DNA from: Elymus sibiricus
Taxonomy: Eukaryota > Streptophyta > Magnoliopsida > Poales > Poaceae
Length of the DNA stretch: 64,000 bases
Assembly (NCBI GenBank): GCA_039707655.1
Contig: CM077671.1
Coordinates: forward strand, 367,934,720 to 367,998,719
Direction: 5' to 3'
The notes under the pieces were generated by a model. That model saw nothing but the letters and a program-made list of their open reading frames with translations. It had not been told where the DNA came from and did not search any database. This document shows positions 46,659 to 59,623 of the stretch, piece by piece (position 1 is the first letter of the stretch; each line of letters opens with the position of its first letter). Both the position numbers and the translations under genes were made by a program.

Positions 46659-49600
46659 ATGGCTCGCGCGGTAGTTCCCCTGAATTTCAATGCGTTCCTA
46701 GAGAAAGCCAAGCTGAAAGATTATGGAAGTAACTTTGTAGACTGGGCCCGTAATCTGAGGACTATCCTCACGGCTTCCTAAAAGGCTTATGTCCTTGATG
46801 CACCGCTCGGTGAGCCACCCTCTCCAGTGTCATCTGCAGACGTTGTGAACGCCTGGCAATCGCGTTCGGATGATTACTCAATAGTTCAGTGTGCTATGTT
46901 GTATGGCTTAGAGCTGGGACTTCAAAGGCGTTTTGAACGTCATGGAGCATATGTCAGGAGTTGAAGTTTATCTTTGAAAAGAATGCCCGGATCGAGAGGT
47001 ATGAGACCTCCAATAAGTTCTATGCTTGCCAGATGGAGTAGAACGGGTCTGTTAGTGAACACATACTCAGAATGTCTGGGTATTCCAACCGTCTGGCTGA
47101 GTTGGGAATTGCTCTCCCGCCGGAGGCGATCACTGACAGAGTTCTTCAATCACTGCCACCTAGCTACAAGAGCTTTGTGTTGAACTATAACATGCAAGGG
47201 ATGAACAAGTCAGTCACTGAGCTATTTGCGATGCTGAAAGTCGCTGAGTCTGAAATCCAGAAGGAGCATCAAGTGTTGATGGTCAATAAAACCACTAGTT
47301 TCAAGAAGAATGGCAAGGGCAAGAAGGGTAACTCCAAGAAGAGTGGCAAAGCAGTTGTCCCTCCCGTGAAGAAACCCAAGGCTGGACCCAAGCCAGAAAC
47401 TGAGTGCTTTCATTGCAAGGGTACTGGCCACTGGAAGCAGAATTGCCCCAAGTATCTGGCCGACAAGAAGGCGGCCAACACCAAACAAGGTATATATGAT
47501 ATACATGTTATTGATGTATACCTTACCAACTCTCGTTGTAGTGCCTGGGTATTTGATACCGGTTCGGTTGCTCACATTTGCAACTCAAAACAGGAACTGC
47601 GGAATAGACAGAGGGTGGCAAAGGACGAAGTGACGATGCGTGTGGGAAATGGTTCCAAGGTTGATGTGATCGCCGTCGGCACGATCGCTCTTCGATTACC
47701 ATCGGGATTAGTGATGAACCTGAATAATTGTTATTTAGTGCCTGCGTTAAGCATGAACATTATATCTGGATCTTGTTTATTGCGAGACGGTTACTCATTT
47801 AAATCAGAGAATAATGGTTGTTCTATTTATATGAGTAATATCTTTTATGGTCATGCACCCATTGTGAGGGGTTTATTCTTATTGAATCTCGATAGTGATG
47901 ATACAGATGTTCATAACATTGATGCCAAAAGATGTAGAGTTGATAATGATAGCACCAGTTTCTTGTGGAACTACCGCTTAGGTCATATTGGTGTAAAACG
48001 CATGAAGAAACTCCATGCTGATGGACTTTTGGAGTCACTTGATTTTGAATCACTTGACACATGTGAACCATGCCTCATGGGCAAGATGACTAAGACCCCG
48101 TTCTCTGGAACAATGGAACGGGCAAGTGACTTGTTGGAAATCATACATACTGATGTGTGCGGTCCAATGAGCATTGAGGTGTGCGGTGGATATCGTTATT
48201 TTCTCACCTTCACCGATGACTTAAGTAGATATGGGTATATTTACTTAATGAAACATAAGTCTGAAATGTTTTTAAAAGTTCAAGCAATTTCAGAGTGAAG
48301 TTGAGAATTATCGTAACAAGAAGATTAAATTCCTATGATCTGATCGAGGAGGAGAATATCTGAGTTATGAGTTTGGCAATCACTTAAGACAATGTGGAAT
48401 TGTTTCATAGTTGACGCCACCTGGAACACCACAGCATAATGGTGTGTCCGAACGTCATAATTGAACCTTATTGGATATGGTGCGGTCTATGATGTCTCTT
48501 GCCGATTTGCCACTATCGTTTTGGGGTTATGCGTTAGAGACAGCTGCATTCACTTTAAATAGGGCACCATCTAAATACGTTGAGACGACACCATATGAAC
48601 TGTGGTTTGGCAAGAAACCAAAGTTGTCATTTCTTAAAGTTTTGGGATGCGATGGTTATGTCAAAAAGCTTCAGCTTGAAAAGCTGGAACTCAAAGCGGA
48701 GAAATGCGTCTTCATTGGATACCCAAAAGAGACGGTTGGGTACACCTTCTATCTCAGATCCGAAGGCAAAGTGTTTGTCGCTAAAAACGGGTCATTTCTC
48801 GAGAAAGAGGTTCTCTCGAAAGAATTGAGTGGGAGGAAGATAGAACTTGATGAGGTTGTTGAACCTTCAATTCAACCAGAGAGTAGCGCAGCGCAGAAAG
48901 ATGTTTCTGTGGAGCCTACGTCAGTTGAAGAGGAAGCTAATGATAGTGATCATGAAGCTTTGGATCAAGTTACTGTTGAACCTCGTAGGTCGACAAGGGC
49001 ACGTACTGCTCCTGAATGGTACGGTAACCCTGTCTTAGAGGTCATGTTGTTAGATAACGATGAACCTACGAGCTATGGAGAAGCGATGGTGGGCCCGGAT
49101 TCCGACAAATGGTTAGAGGCCATGAAATCCGAGATATGATCCATGTATGAAAACAAAGTGTGGACTTTGGAAGTATTACCTGAAGGGCGAAAGGCCATTC
49201 AGAATAAATGGATCTTTAAGAGGAAGACGGACGCGGACGGTAATGTCACCGTCTATAAAGCTCGACTTGTGGCAAAGGGTTTTTCACAAGTTCAAGGAAT
49301 TGACTACGATGAGACTTTCTCTCCCGTAGTGATGCTTAAGTCCGTCAGAATCATGTTAGCAATAGCTGCATTTTTCGATTATGAAATTTGGCAGATGGAT
49401 GTCAAAACAGCGTTCCTCAACGGTTTCCTTGAGGAAGAGTTGTATATGATGCAACCAGAAGGTTTTGTCGATCCAGAGAATGCTGACAAAGTTTGCAAGC
49501 TCCAGCGATCCATTTATGGACTGGTGCAGGCATCTCAGAGTTGGAATAAGCGCTTTGATGAGGTGATCAAAGTGTTTGGGTTTATACAAGTTTACGGAGA

Positions 49601-50636
49601 AGCTTGTATTTACAAGAAAGTGAGTGGGAGCTCTATAGTGTTTCTAATATTATATGTGGATGACATATTGCTGATTGGAAACAATATGGAATTTTTGGAA
49701 AGTGTGAAGGAATATTTGAACAAGAGTTTTTCAATGAAGGACCTAGGAGAAGCTACTTTCATATTAGGCATCAAGATCTATAGAGATAGATCAAGACGCT
49801 TAATAGGACTTTCACACAGCACATACCTTGATAAAGTTTTGAAGAAGTTCAAAATGGATCAGTCCAAGAAAGGGTTCTTGCCTGTGTTGCAAGGTGTGAA
49901 GTTGAGTAAGACTCAATGCCCAGTGACTGCAAAGGATAGAGAAAAGATGAGTGTCATCCCCTATGCTTCTGCCATAGGCTCTATCATGTATGCAATGCTG
50001 TCCACAAGACCAGACGTCAGCCTTGCCATAAGTATGGCCGGAAGGTTTCAAAGTAATCCAGATGTGGATCACTGGACGATGGTCAAGAATATCCTAAAGT
50101 ACCTAAAAAGGACTAAGGAAATGTTTCTCGTTTATGGAGGTGATCAAAAGCTCGTCGTAAAGGGTTACGTTGATGCAAGCTTTGACATTGATCCGGATGA
50201 CTCTAAGTCTCAAACCGGACACGTATTTATTCTCAATGGAGGAGCGGTAAGCTGGTGCAATTCCAAGCAAATCGTGGTATCTGATTCTACATGCGAAGCG
50301 GAGTACATAGGTGCCTCGGAGGCGGCAAAGGAAGGTGTCTGGATGAAGCGGTTCATGACGGATCTTGGAGTTGTGCCCAATGCAGTAGACCCAATGACTC
50401 TGTTCTGTGATAACAGTGGTGCCATTGCTCTAGCCAAGGGACCAAGGTTTCACAAGAGGACCAGACACATAAAGCGAAGCTTCAATTCCATCCGCGATTA
50501 CATCGAGGAGGGTGACATAAATATTTGCAAAGTACACACGGATCTGAATGTTGCAGATCCATTGACTAAGCCTCTTCCACGAGGGAAACATGATCAACAC
50601 CATAACTGTATGGGTGTAAGATTCATTACAATGTAA
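46659..50636 (+). pseudogene. Gag-pol of copia element 2, few lesions
   Basis: The gag ATG is at 46659. Gag ends in a CCHC zinc knuckle (CFHCKGTGHWKQNC, about 47407-47448). Then come protease (VFDTGSVAH, near 47551), GAG-pre-integrase and integrase (LTFTDDLSRYGYIY, near 48205), and reverse transcriptase (WIFKRKTDADG near 49209, YVDDILLIGNN near 49655). RNase H follows (SDSTCEAEYIGASEAAKE, FCDNSGAIALAKG), ending at 50636. Long open parts are 47072-48298, 48471-49139 and 49143-50636. Breaks: TAA at 46779-46781, more stops before 47072, a frame change near 48270-48340 in integrase, and TGA at 49137-49139. All domains are present, so decay is light. Confidence 0.92.
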
Positions 50637-50673
50637 ATCACATAGTGATGTGAGCTAGATTATTGACTCTAGT

Positions 50674-50686
50674 GCAAGTGGGAGAC
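50674..50686 (+). other. Polypurine tract of copia element 2
   Basis: AAGTGGGAGAC directly before TGTTGG at 50687. Confidence 0.85.
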
Positions 50687-50695
50687 TGTTGGAAA
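50687..50695 (+). repeat. First 9 bases of element 2's 3' LTR
   Basis: TGTTGGAAA, cut off by element 3. The last five bases, GGAAA, are the target-site duplication that recurs at 59619-59623. Confidence 0.9.
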
Positions 50696-52634
50696 TGTTG
50701 GAAATATGCCCTAGAGGCAATAATAAATTGGTTATTATTATATTTCCTTGTTCGTGATAATCGTTTATTATCCATGCTATAATTGTATTGATTGGAAACT
50801 CAAATACATGTGTGGGTACATAGACAACACTGTGTCCCTAGTATGCCTCTAGTTAACTAGTTTGTTGATCAAAGATGGTCAAGGTTTCCTGGCCATAGAC
50901 ATGAGATGTCATTTGATAACGGGATCACATCATTAGGAGAATGATGTGATGGACAAGACCCAAACTATAAACATAGCATATGATCGTGTCAGTTTATTGC
51001 TATAGTTTTCTGCATGTCAAGTATCTGTTCCTATGACCATGAGATCATGCAACTCACTGACACCGGAGGAATACCTTGTGTGTATCAAACGTCACAACGT
51101 AACTGGGTGACTATAAAGATGCTCTACAGGTATCTCCGAGTGTGTCTATTGAGTGGGCATGGATCAAGACTGGGATTTGTTACTCCGTGTGACGGAGAGG
51201 TATCTCAGGGCCCACTCGGTAATACAACATCACAATAAGCCTTGCAAGCAATGTGACTAAGTGTTAGCCACGGGATCTTGTATTACAGATCGAGTAAAGA
51301 GACCTGCCGGTAACGAGATTGAACTAGGTATAGAGATACCGACGATCGAATCTCTGGCAAGTAACATACCGAAGAACAAAGGGAACAGCGTACGGGATTA
51401 ACTGAATCCTTGACATAGAGGTTCAACCGATAAAGATCTTCATAGAATATGTAGGAACCAATATGGGCATCCAGGTCCCGCTATTGGTTATTGACCGTAG
51501 AGGTGTCTTGGTCATGTCTACATAGTTCTCGAACCCGCAGGGTCTGCACACTTAAGGTTCGGTGACGTTTCGGTATAGTAGAGTTATGTATGGTGGTGAC
51601 CGAAGGTTGTTCGGAGTCCCGGATGAGATCCTGGACGTCATGAGGAGCTCCGGAATGGTCCGGAGGTAAAGATTGATATATAGGAAGTCCTGTTTTGGTC
51701 ACCGGAAAAGTTTTGGGTATTTCGGTAGTGTACCGGGAGTGCCGGGAGGGGTACCGGGGACCATCGGGAGGGGTGTCTCGACCCAAAGGACCTCATGGGC
51801 TGTGGGAGGAGTCAAACCAGCCCCTAGTAGGCTGGCCTAACCCCCCACTAAGGCCCATGTAGCTTTTGGTGGAAAAATTCCAAAGGAGGAAAGGTGGAAA
51901 GGGTTTCCATGTGGAGAGGAGGAATCCTACTCCTAATAGGATTGGAGTAGGACCCCTCCACCTCCAATTTCGGCCAGCCCTTGAGGGTTTGAGGCTGCCT
52001 CCTCCCCTCCCTCCCTCCTATATATACTAGAGGATTTAGAGGGGAGAGCTAACCCTAATTGCCACGTGCTCCCTCTACTTCATCTAGATCGGTTTCTCCT
52101 CTAGTCTAGTTTCAGCGGTGCTTAGGCGAAGCCCTGCCGGAATTGTCCACCACCATCGCCGCCGCGCCGGCGCGCCGCCGGAGAACTCTTCTACCTCTCC
52201 ACTCCCTCTTGCTGGATCAAGAAGGCGGAGATCGTCATCGAGCTATACGTGTGCTGAGCGCGGAGGTGCCGTCCGTTCGGCGCTAGATCGGAAGGACCGT
52301 GATCAGGATCGCGAGACGATTCGTGATTTGATCGCGGGACGGATCGTGATGGGATCGCAGGACGGATCGAGATGGGATCGCGAGACGGATCATGATGGGA
52401 TCGCAGGACGGATCGAGATTGGATCGCGAGATGGATCGTGATGGGATCGCGGGACGCTCGGCGATTTGGATCGCGAAGACGTTCGACTACATCAACCGCA
52501 TTTCTTAACGCTTCCCGCTTAGCGATCTACAAGGGTATGTAGATCCACTCTCCCTCTCGTAGATTCTCATCACCATGGATAGATCTTGCGTGTGCGTAGG
52601 AAAATTTTTGTTTCCCATGCAACGTTCCCCAACA
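50696..52634 (+). repeat. 5' LTR of copia element 3
   Basis: Starts TGTTGGAAATATGCCC, ends TTCCCCAACA. TATATATAC box at 52019-52027. A 23-bp minisatellite is at 52337-52451. The middle part (51720-51960) differs from the LTRs of element 2. Confidence 0.93.
52337..52451 (+). repeat. 23-bp minisatellite in element 3 5' LTR
   Basis: Five units of the type GGACGGATCGTGATGGGATC plus GC(G/A). Units 2 and 4 read GATCGAGAT, unit 4 with ATTGG. The matching array in the 3' LTR is at 59321-59435. Confidence 0.92.
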
Positions 52635-52635
52635 G

Positions 52636-52652
52636 TGGCATCATGAGCTAGG
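52636..52652 (+). other. Altered primer binding site of element 3
   Basis: TGGCATCATGAGCTAGG, differing from the standard TGGTATCAGAGCTAGG by one substitution and one extra T. Confidence 0.75.
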
Positions 52653-53889
52653 TCTATGTGTAGATGAGATCTCGAGTAGAACACAAAGGAGTTTGCGGGC
52701 GTTGATATTCAGATTGCTTCCTCCCTTGGTCTTTTCTTGATTCGGCGGTATTGTGGGATGAAGCGGCCCGGACCAACATTACTCGTACGCTTACGAGAGA
52801 CCGGTTCCATCAACTGACATGTAACTTCGTTGCATAAAGATGGCTGGCGGGTGTCTATTTCTCCCACTTTAGTCGGATCGGGTTTGACAAAGGCGGTCCT
52901 TGAGAAGGTTGAATAGCAATTTTTGTATCACCGTTGTGGTTTTTGCGTAGGTAAGAATTGTTCTTGCTAGATACCCGTAGCAGCCACGTAAAACTTGCAA
53001 CAACAATTAGAGGACGTCTAACTTGTTTTTGCAGGGTATGTTGTGATGTGATATGGCCAATTACATGATGAGATATATGTGATGTATGAGATGATCATGT
53101 ATTGTATAGAATATCACGACTTGCATGTCGATGAGTATGGCAACCGGCAGGAGCCATAGGGTTGTCTTTAATTATTTTGGTCGTTTTTGCTTTAATTTAT
53201 CGCTATGAGTTAGCAATAGTCGTGGAAGCAACAGTCAGCGCGACAACCTCATGGCGACACATTGATGGAGATCAAGATGATGGAGATCATGGTGTTATGC
53301 CGGTGACGATGGAGATCATGCCGGTGCTTTGAAGATGGAGATCAAAAGCACAAGTTCATGGCCATATCATGTCACTTATGATTTGCATGTGATGTTAATC
53401 CTTTTATGCATCTTATTTTGCTTAGGACGACGGTAGCATTATAAGGTGATCCCTCACTAAAATTTCAAGCTAAAATTGTGTTCTCCCCGAGTGTGCACCG
53501 TTGCGAAAGTTTGTCGTTTTGAGACACCACGTGATGATCGGGTGTGATAGACTCTACGTTCACATACAACGGGTGCAAGCCAGTGTTGCACGTGCGGAAC
53601 ACTCGGGTTAAACTTGACGAGCCTAGCATGTACAGACATGGCCTCGGAACACAAGAGACCGAAAGGTCGAACATGAGTCATATAGTAGATATGATCAACA
53701 TGAAGATGTTCACCATTCAAACCACCTCAACTCACGTGATGATCGGACTTGAGTTGGTGGATTTGGATCATGTGTCACTCGAATGACCGGAGGGATGTCA
53801 ATTTGAGTGGGAGTTTTTAAGTAATATGATTAACTAAACTCATTATCATGAACATAGTCAAAATGTCTTTGCAAATTATGTTGTAGATT

Positions 53890-56800
53890 ACTAGCTCGCG
53901 CTGTAGCTCCCTTGAATTTTTATATGTTCCTAGAGAAATGGAGTTGAAAGATGATGGTAGCAATAATGCGGACTGGGTCCGTGATCTGAGGATTTACCTC
54001 ATTACTGCACAGAAGGCTTATGTCCTTAATGCACCGCTCGGTGCGCCACCCCCTCAAGCGTCGTCTGTAGATGTTGTGAACATCTAACTGGCACGTTCTG
54101 ATGACTACTTGATAGTTTAGTGCGTCATGCATTACGGCTTAGAATTGAGGCTCCAAAATGTTTTGAACATCACGGAACATATGAGATGTTCTAAGAGCTG
54201 AAATTGGGATCTCAGGCTCGTGCCCGTGTTGAGGGGTATGAGACCTCCAACAAGATTCTTTGCCTGCAAGATGAAGGAGAATAGCTCAATCGGTGAGCTT
54301 GTGCTTAGATTGTCTGGGTGCTACAATCGCTTGAATCGAGTGGGAGTTGATCTTCCAGATAAGATAGTGATTGATATAGTTCTCCAAGTCACTGTCACTA
54401 CGCTACTAGAGCTTCGTGATGAACTATATAATGCCAGGGATGGAAATAATGATCCCCGAGCTATTCGCGATGTTTGACACCGCGAAGGTAGAAATCAAGA
54501 AGGAGCATCAAGTGTTGATGGTTAGTGAAACCACTAGTTTCAAGAAGGACAAGGGCAAGAAGGGAATCTTCATGGGTGGCAAGCCAGTTGCTGCTCTAGT
54601 GAAGAAACCCAAGGTTGAACCCAAACCCGAGACTAAGTGCTTCTATTATGAGGAGAACGGTCGCTGAAGCGGAACAACCCTAGATACTTGGTAGATAAGG
54701 AGGCTGGCAACGTCGACAGAAGTATATTTGATATACGTGTTATTGATGTGTACCTTACTGGTACTCCTAGTAGCACTTGGGTATTGGATACCGGTTCGGT
54801 TGCTAAATGTTAGAAACTCGAAATAAAAGCTACGGAATAAACGGAGGCTAGCTAAGGGCGAGGTGACGATGAGTGTTTGAAGTGTTTCCAAGGTTGATGT
54901 GATCACCATCGCACGCTCTCTCTACCTTCGGGATTAGTGATGAACCTAAATAAATGTTATTTGGTGTTTGCGTTGAGCATGAACGTGATTAGATCATGTT
55001 TATTGCAATACGGTTATTCATTCAAGTTAGAGAATAATGGTTATTCTGTTTACATGAATAATACCTTCAATGGTCATGCACCCAATGAGAATGGTTTATT
55101 GAATCTTGATCGTAGTGATACACATGTTCATAATATTGATGCCAAAAGATACAAAGTTAATAATGATAGTACCACATACTTGTGGCACTGCCGCTAAATG
55201 TCATATTGGTGTAAAACGCATGAAGAAACTCCATGCTGATGGATCTTTGGACTCATTCGATTTCGAATCGGTTGAGACATGCGGACCATGCCTCATGGGC
55301 AAGATGACTAAGACCCCGTTTTCCGGTATGATGGAGCGGGCAAGTGACTTATTGGAAATGATACATGTTGATGTATTCGGTCCAATGAGTGTTGTAGCGT
55401 GCGATGGATATCATTATTTTCCTACCTTCACTGATGATTTGAGTAGATATGGGTATATTTACTTAATGAAACACAAGTCTGAAACATTTGAAAAGTTCAA
55501 ACAAATTCAGAGTGAAGTTTGAGATCATCGTGACAAGAAGATAAAATATCTAAGATATGATCGTAGAGGTAAATATCTGAGTTACGAGTTTGGTATACAA
55601 CTTAAGACAATGTGGAAGTTGTTTCACAACTCACGCCACCTGGAACACCATAGTGTGATGGTGTGTCCGAACGTCGTAGTCGTGCTCTATTGGATATGGT
55701 GCGTACTATGATGTCTCTTATCGATTTGCCACTATCGTTTTGGGGTTATGCATTAGAGACAACTACATTCACTTTGAAAAGGGGCACCATCTAAGTCCGT
55801 TGAGATGACACCGTATGAATTTTGGTTTGGCAGAAACCTAAGCTGTCATTTCTTAATGTTTGGGGCTGCGACGCTTGTGTGGAAAAGGTTTTCAACCTGA
55901 TGAGCTCGAACCCAAAGCGGACAAATGCATCTTCATAGAATACCCTAACGTAACAGTTGGGTAAACCTTCTATCTCAGATCCAAGCACAAAGTGTTTGTT
56001 GCTAAAATGGGTCCTTTCTCGAGAAAGAGTTTCTCTCGAAAGAATTGAGTGGGAGGAAGATAGAACTTGATGAGGTTGTTGAACCTTTGTTTCAACCAGA
56101 GAGTAGCGCAGCGCAGAAAGTTGTTTCTATGGAGCCTACATTAGTTGAAGAGGAAGTTAATGATGATGATCATAAAGCTTCGGATCAAGTTACTATCGAA
56201 CCTCATAGGTCGACAAGGACGCGTACTGCTCCTGAGTGGTACGGCAACCCTGTCTTAGAGGTCATGTTGTTGGACAACGATGAACCTACGAACTATGGAG
56301 AAGCGATGATGGGCCCGGATTCCGAGAAATGGTTAGAGGCCATGCAATCCGAGATGGGATCCATGTAAGAAAACAAAGTATGGGCTTTGGAAGTATTACC
56401 TGATGGGTGAAAGGCCATTCAGAACAAATGGATCTTTAAAAGGAAGACGGACACGGACGGTAATGTCACCGTCTATAAAGCTCGACTTGTGGCAAAGGGT
56501 TTTTCACAAGTTCAAGGAGTTGACTACGATGAGACTTTCTTACCCGTAGCGATGCTAAAGTCTGTTGGAATTATGTTAGCAGTTGCTGCATTTTTCGATT
56601 ATGAAATCTGGCAGATGGATGTCAAAACATCATTTCCTTAACGGTATCCGTGAGGAAAGGTTGTATGTGATACAACCGGAAGGTTTTGTCAGTTCTAAGG
56701 ATGCTAAAATATATGCAAGCTCCAGCGATCCTTCTATGGACTGGAGCAAGCATCTCGGAGTTGGAATATACGCTTTGATGAGGTGATCAAAGTTTTTGAG

Positions 56801-57625
56801 TCTATACAAAGTTTATGAGAAACTTGTATTTACAATAAAGTGAGTGGGAGCACTATAGAATTTCTGATAAGTATATGTGGATGACATATTGTTGATCGGA
56901 AATGATGTAGAATTTCTGGAAAGCATAAAGGGTTGTTTGAAAAGGAATTTTTCAAAGGAAAACCTGGAATGAAGCTACTTAAATAGTGGGCATCTTGATC
57001 TATAGAGGTAGATCAAGACGTCTGATAAAACTTTCAATGAGTACATACCTTGACAAGATTTTGAAAGAGTTCAAAATGGATCAGTCAAAGAAAGAGTTCT
57101 TGCCTGATTTGTAAGGTGTGGAGTTTAGTGAGACTCAAAGCTCGACCACGGCAGAAGAAAGAGAAAGGACGAAGGTCGTCCCCTATGCCTTATCCATAGG
57201 CTCTGTATAGTATGCCATGCTATGTACCGCACCTATGTGTGCCTTGCCATGAGTCTGTCAAGGGGTACAAGAGTGATCCAGGAGTGGACCACTGGACAGC
57301 GGTCAAGATTATCCTTAGTAACTAGAGGACTAAGGAAATATTTCTCGATTATGGAGGTGATAAAGAGTTCGTCGTAAAGGGTTACGTCGATGCAAGCTTT
57401 AACACCAATCCGGATGACTCTGAGTAGCAATCCGGATACGTATAGTGGAGCAGCCATTTGGAATAGCTCCAAGTGGAGTGTGGTAGCAGTGTCTACAGTA
57501 TGACATAGAGATTTGCAAAGTACACATGGATCTGAATGTCGCAGACCCGTTGACTAAAGACCTCTCTCACATGCAAAGCATGATCGAACCCCAGAACTCA
57601 TTGGGTGTTAGATTCATAACAATGT
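53890..57625 (+). pseudogene. Dead gag-pol of copia element 3
   Basis: The gag start codon is lost (ACTAGC where element 2 has ATGGC, near 53890). Fragments follow the copia order: gag with a broken zinc knuckle near 54640-54670 (second Cys lost, then a shift and stop), protease near 54780, integrase from 55106 to 55522, linker 56045-56368 and reverse transcriptase pieces around 56400-56900. RNase H lacks about 230 bp near 57420-57490. TAG at 57208-57210. The same knuckle, RNase H and TAG defects occur in element A. Confidence 0.9.
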
Positions 57626-57677
57626 AATACACATGGTGATGTGAACTAGATTATTGACTCTAGTGCAAGTGGGAGAC

Positions 57678-59618
57678 TGTTGGAAATATGCCCTAGAGGC
57701 AATAATAAATTGGTTATTATTATATTTCCTTGTTCGTGATAATCGTTTATTATCCATGCTATAATTGTATTGATTGGAAACTCAAATACATGTGTGGGTA
57801 CATAGACAACACTGTGTCCCTAGTATGCCTCTAGTTAACTAGTTCGTTGATCAAAGATGGTCAAGGTTTCCTGGCCATAGACATGAGATGTCATTTGATA
57901 ACGGGATCACATCATTAGGAGAATGATGTGATGGACAAGACCCAAACTATAAACATAGCATATGATCGTGTCAGTTTATTGCTATAGTTTTCTGCATGTC
58001 AAGTATCTGTTCCTATGACCATGAGATCATGCAACTCACTGACACCGGAGGAATACCTTATGTGTATCAAACATCACAACGTAACTGGGTGACTATAAAG
58101 ATGCTCTACAGGTATCTCCGAGGGTGTCTATTGAGTGGGCATGGATCAAGACTGGGATTTGTTACTCCGTGTGACGGAGAGGTATCTCAGGGCCCACTCG
58201 GTAATACAACATCACAATAAGCCTTGCAAGCAATGTGACTAAGTGTTAGCCACGGGATCTTGTATTACAGAACGAGTAAAGAGACTTGCCGGTAACGAGA
58301 TTGAACTAGGTATAGAGATACCGACGATCGAATCTCGGGCAAGTAACATACCGAAGAACAAAGGGAATAGCGGACGGGATTAACTGAATCCTTGACATAG
58401 AGGTTCAACCGATAAAGATCTTCGTAGAATATGTAGGAACCAATATGGGCATCCAGGTCCCGCTATTGGTTATTGACCGTAGAGGTGTCTTGGTCATGTC
58501 TACATAGTTCTCGAACCCGCAGGGTCTCCACACTTAAGGTTCGGTGACGTTTCGGTATAGTAGAGTTATGTATGGTGGTGACCGAAGGTTGTTCGGAGTC
58601 CCGGATGAGATCCTGGATGTCACGAGGAGCTCCGGAATGGTCCGGAGGTAAAGATTGATATATAGGAAGTCCTGTTTTGGTCACCAGAAAAGTTTCGGGT
58701 ATTTCGGTAGTGTACCGGGAGTGCCGGGAGGGGTACCGGGGACCATCGGGAGGGGTGTCTCGACCCAAAGGACCTCATGGGCTGTGGGAGGAGTCAAACC
58801 AGCCCCTAGTGGGCTGGCCTAACCCCCCCACTAAGGCCCATGTGGCTTTTGGTGGAAAAAATCCAAAGGAGGAAAGGTGGAAAGGGTTTCCAAGTGGAGA
58901 GGAGGAATCCTACTCCTAATAGGATTGGAGTAGGACCCCTCCACCTCCAATTTCAGCCAGCCCTTGAGGGTTTGAGGCTGCCTCCTCCCCTCCCTCCCTC
59001 CTATATATACTAGAGGATTTAGAGGGGAGAGCTAACCCTAATTGCCACGTGCTCCCTCTACTTCATCTAGATCGGTTTCTCCTCTAGTCTAGTTTCAGCG
59101 GTGCTTAGGCGAAGCCCTGCCGGAATTGTTCCACCACCATCGCCGCCGCGCCGTCGCGCCGCTGGAGAAATCTTCTACCTCTCCACTCCCTCTTTCTGGA
59201 TCAAGAAGGAGGAGATCGTCATCGAGCTGTATGTGTGCTGAACGCGGAGGTGCCGTCCGTTTGGCGCTAGATCGGAAGGACCGTGATCAGGATCGCGAGA
59301 CGATTCGTGATTTGATCGCGGGACGGATCGTGATGGGATCGCGGGACAGATCGAGATTGGATCGCGAGACGGATCGTGATGGGATCGCGGGACGGATCGA
59401 GATGGGATCGCGAGATGGATCGTGATGGGATCGCGGGACGCTCGGTGATTTGGATCGCGAAGACGTTCGACTACATCAACCGTGTTTCTTAACGCTTCCC
59501 GCTTAGCGATCTACAAGGGTATGTAGATCCACTCTCCCTCTCGTAGATTCTCATCACCATGGATAGATCTTGCGTGTGCGTAGGAAATTTTTTGTTTCCC
59601 ATGCAACGTTCCCCAACA
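57678..59618 (+). repeat. 3' LTR of copia element 3
   Basis: Preceded by AAGTGGGAGAC. TATATATAC box at 59002-59010; minisatellite of five 23-bp units at 59321-59435. Ends TTCCCCAACA. Confidence 0.93.
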
Positions 59619-59623
59619 GGAAA

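Larger units (their letters stand above)
50696..59618 (+). mobile_element. Copia element 3, complete in outline but coding-dead
   Basis: 5' LTR 50696-52634 (1939 bp), interior 52635-57677, 3' LTR 57678-59618 (1941 bp), flanked by GGAAA on both sides. It is inserted in the 3' LTR of element 2. The LTRs are about 99 percent alike over the first 450 bases (four differences counted). The interior shares lesions with element A. Confidence 0.95.
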
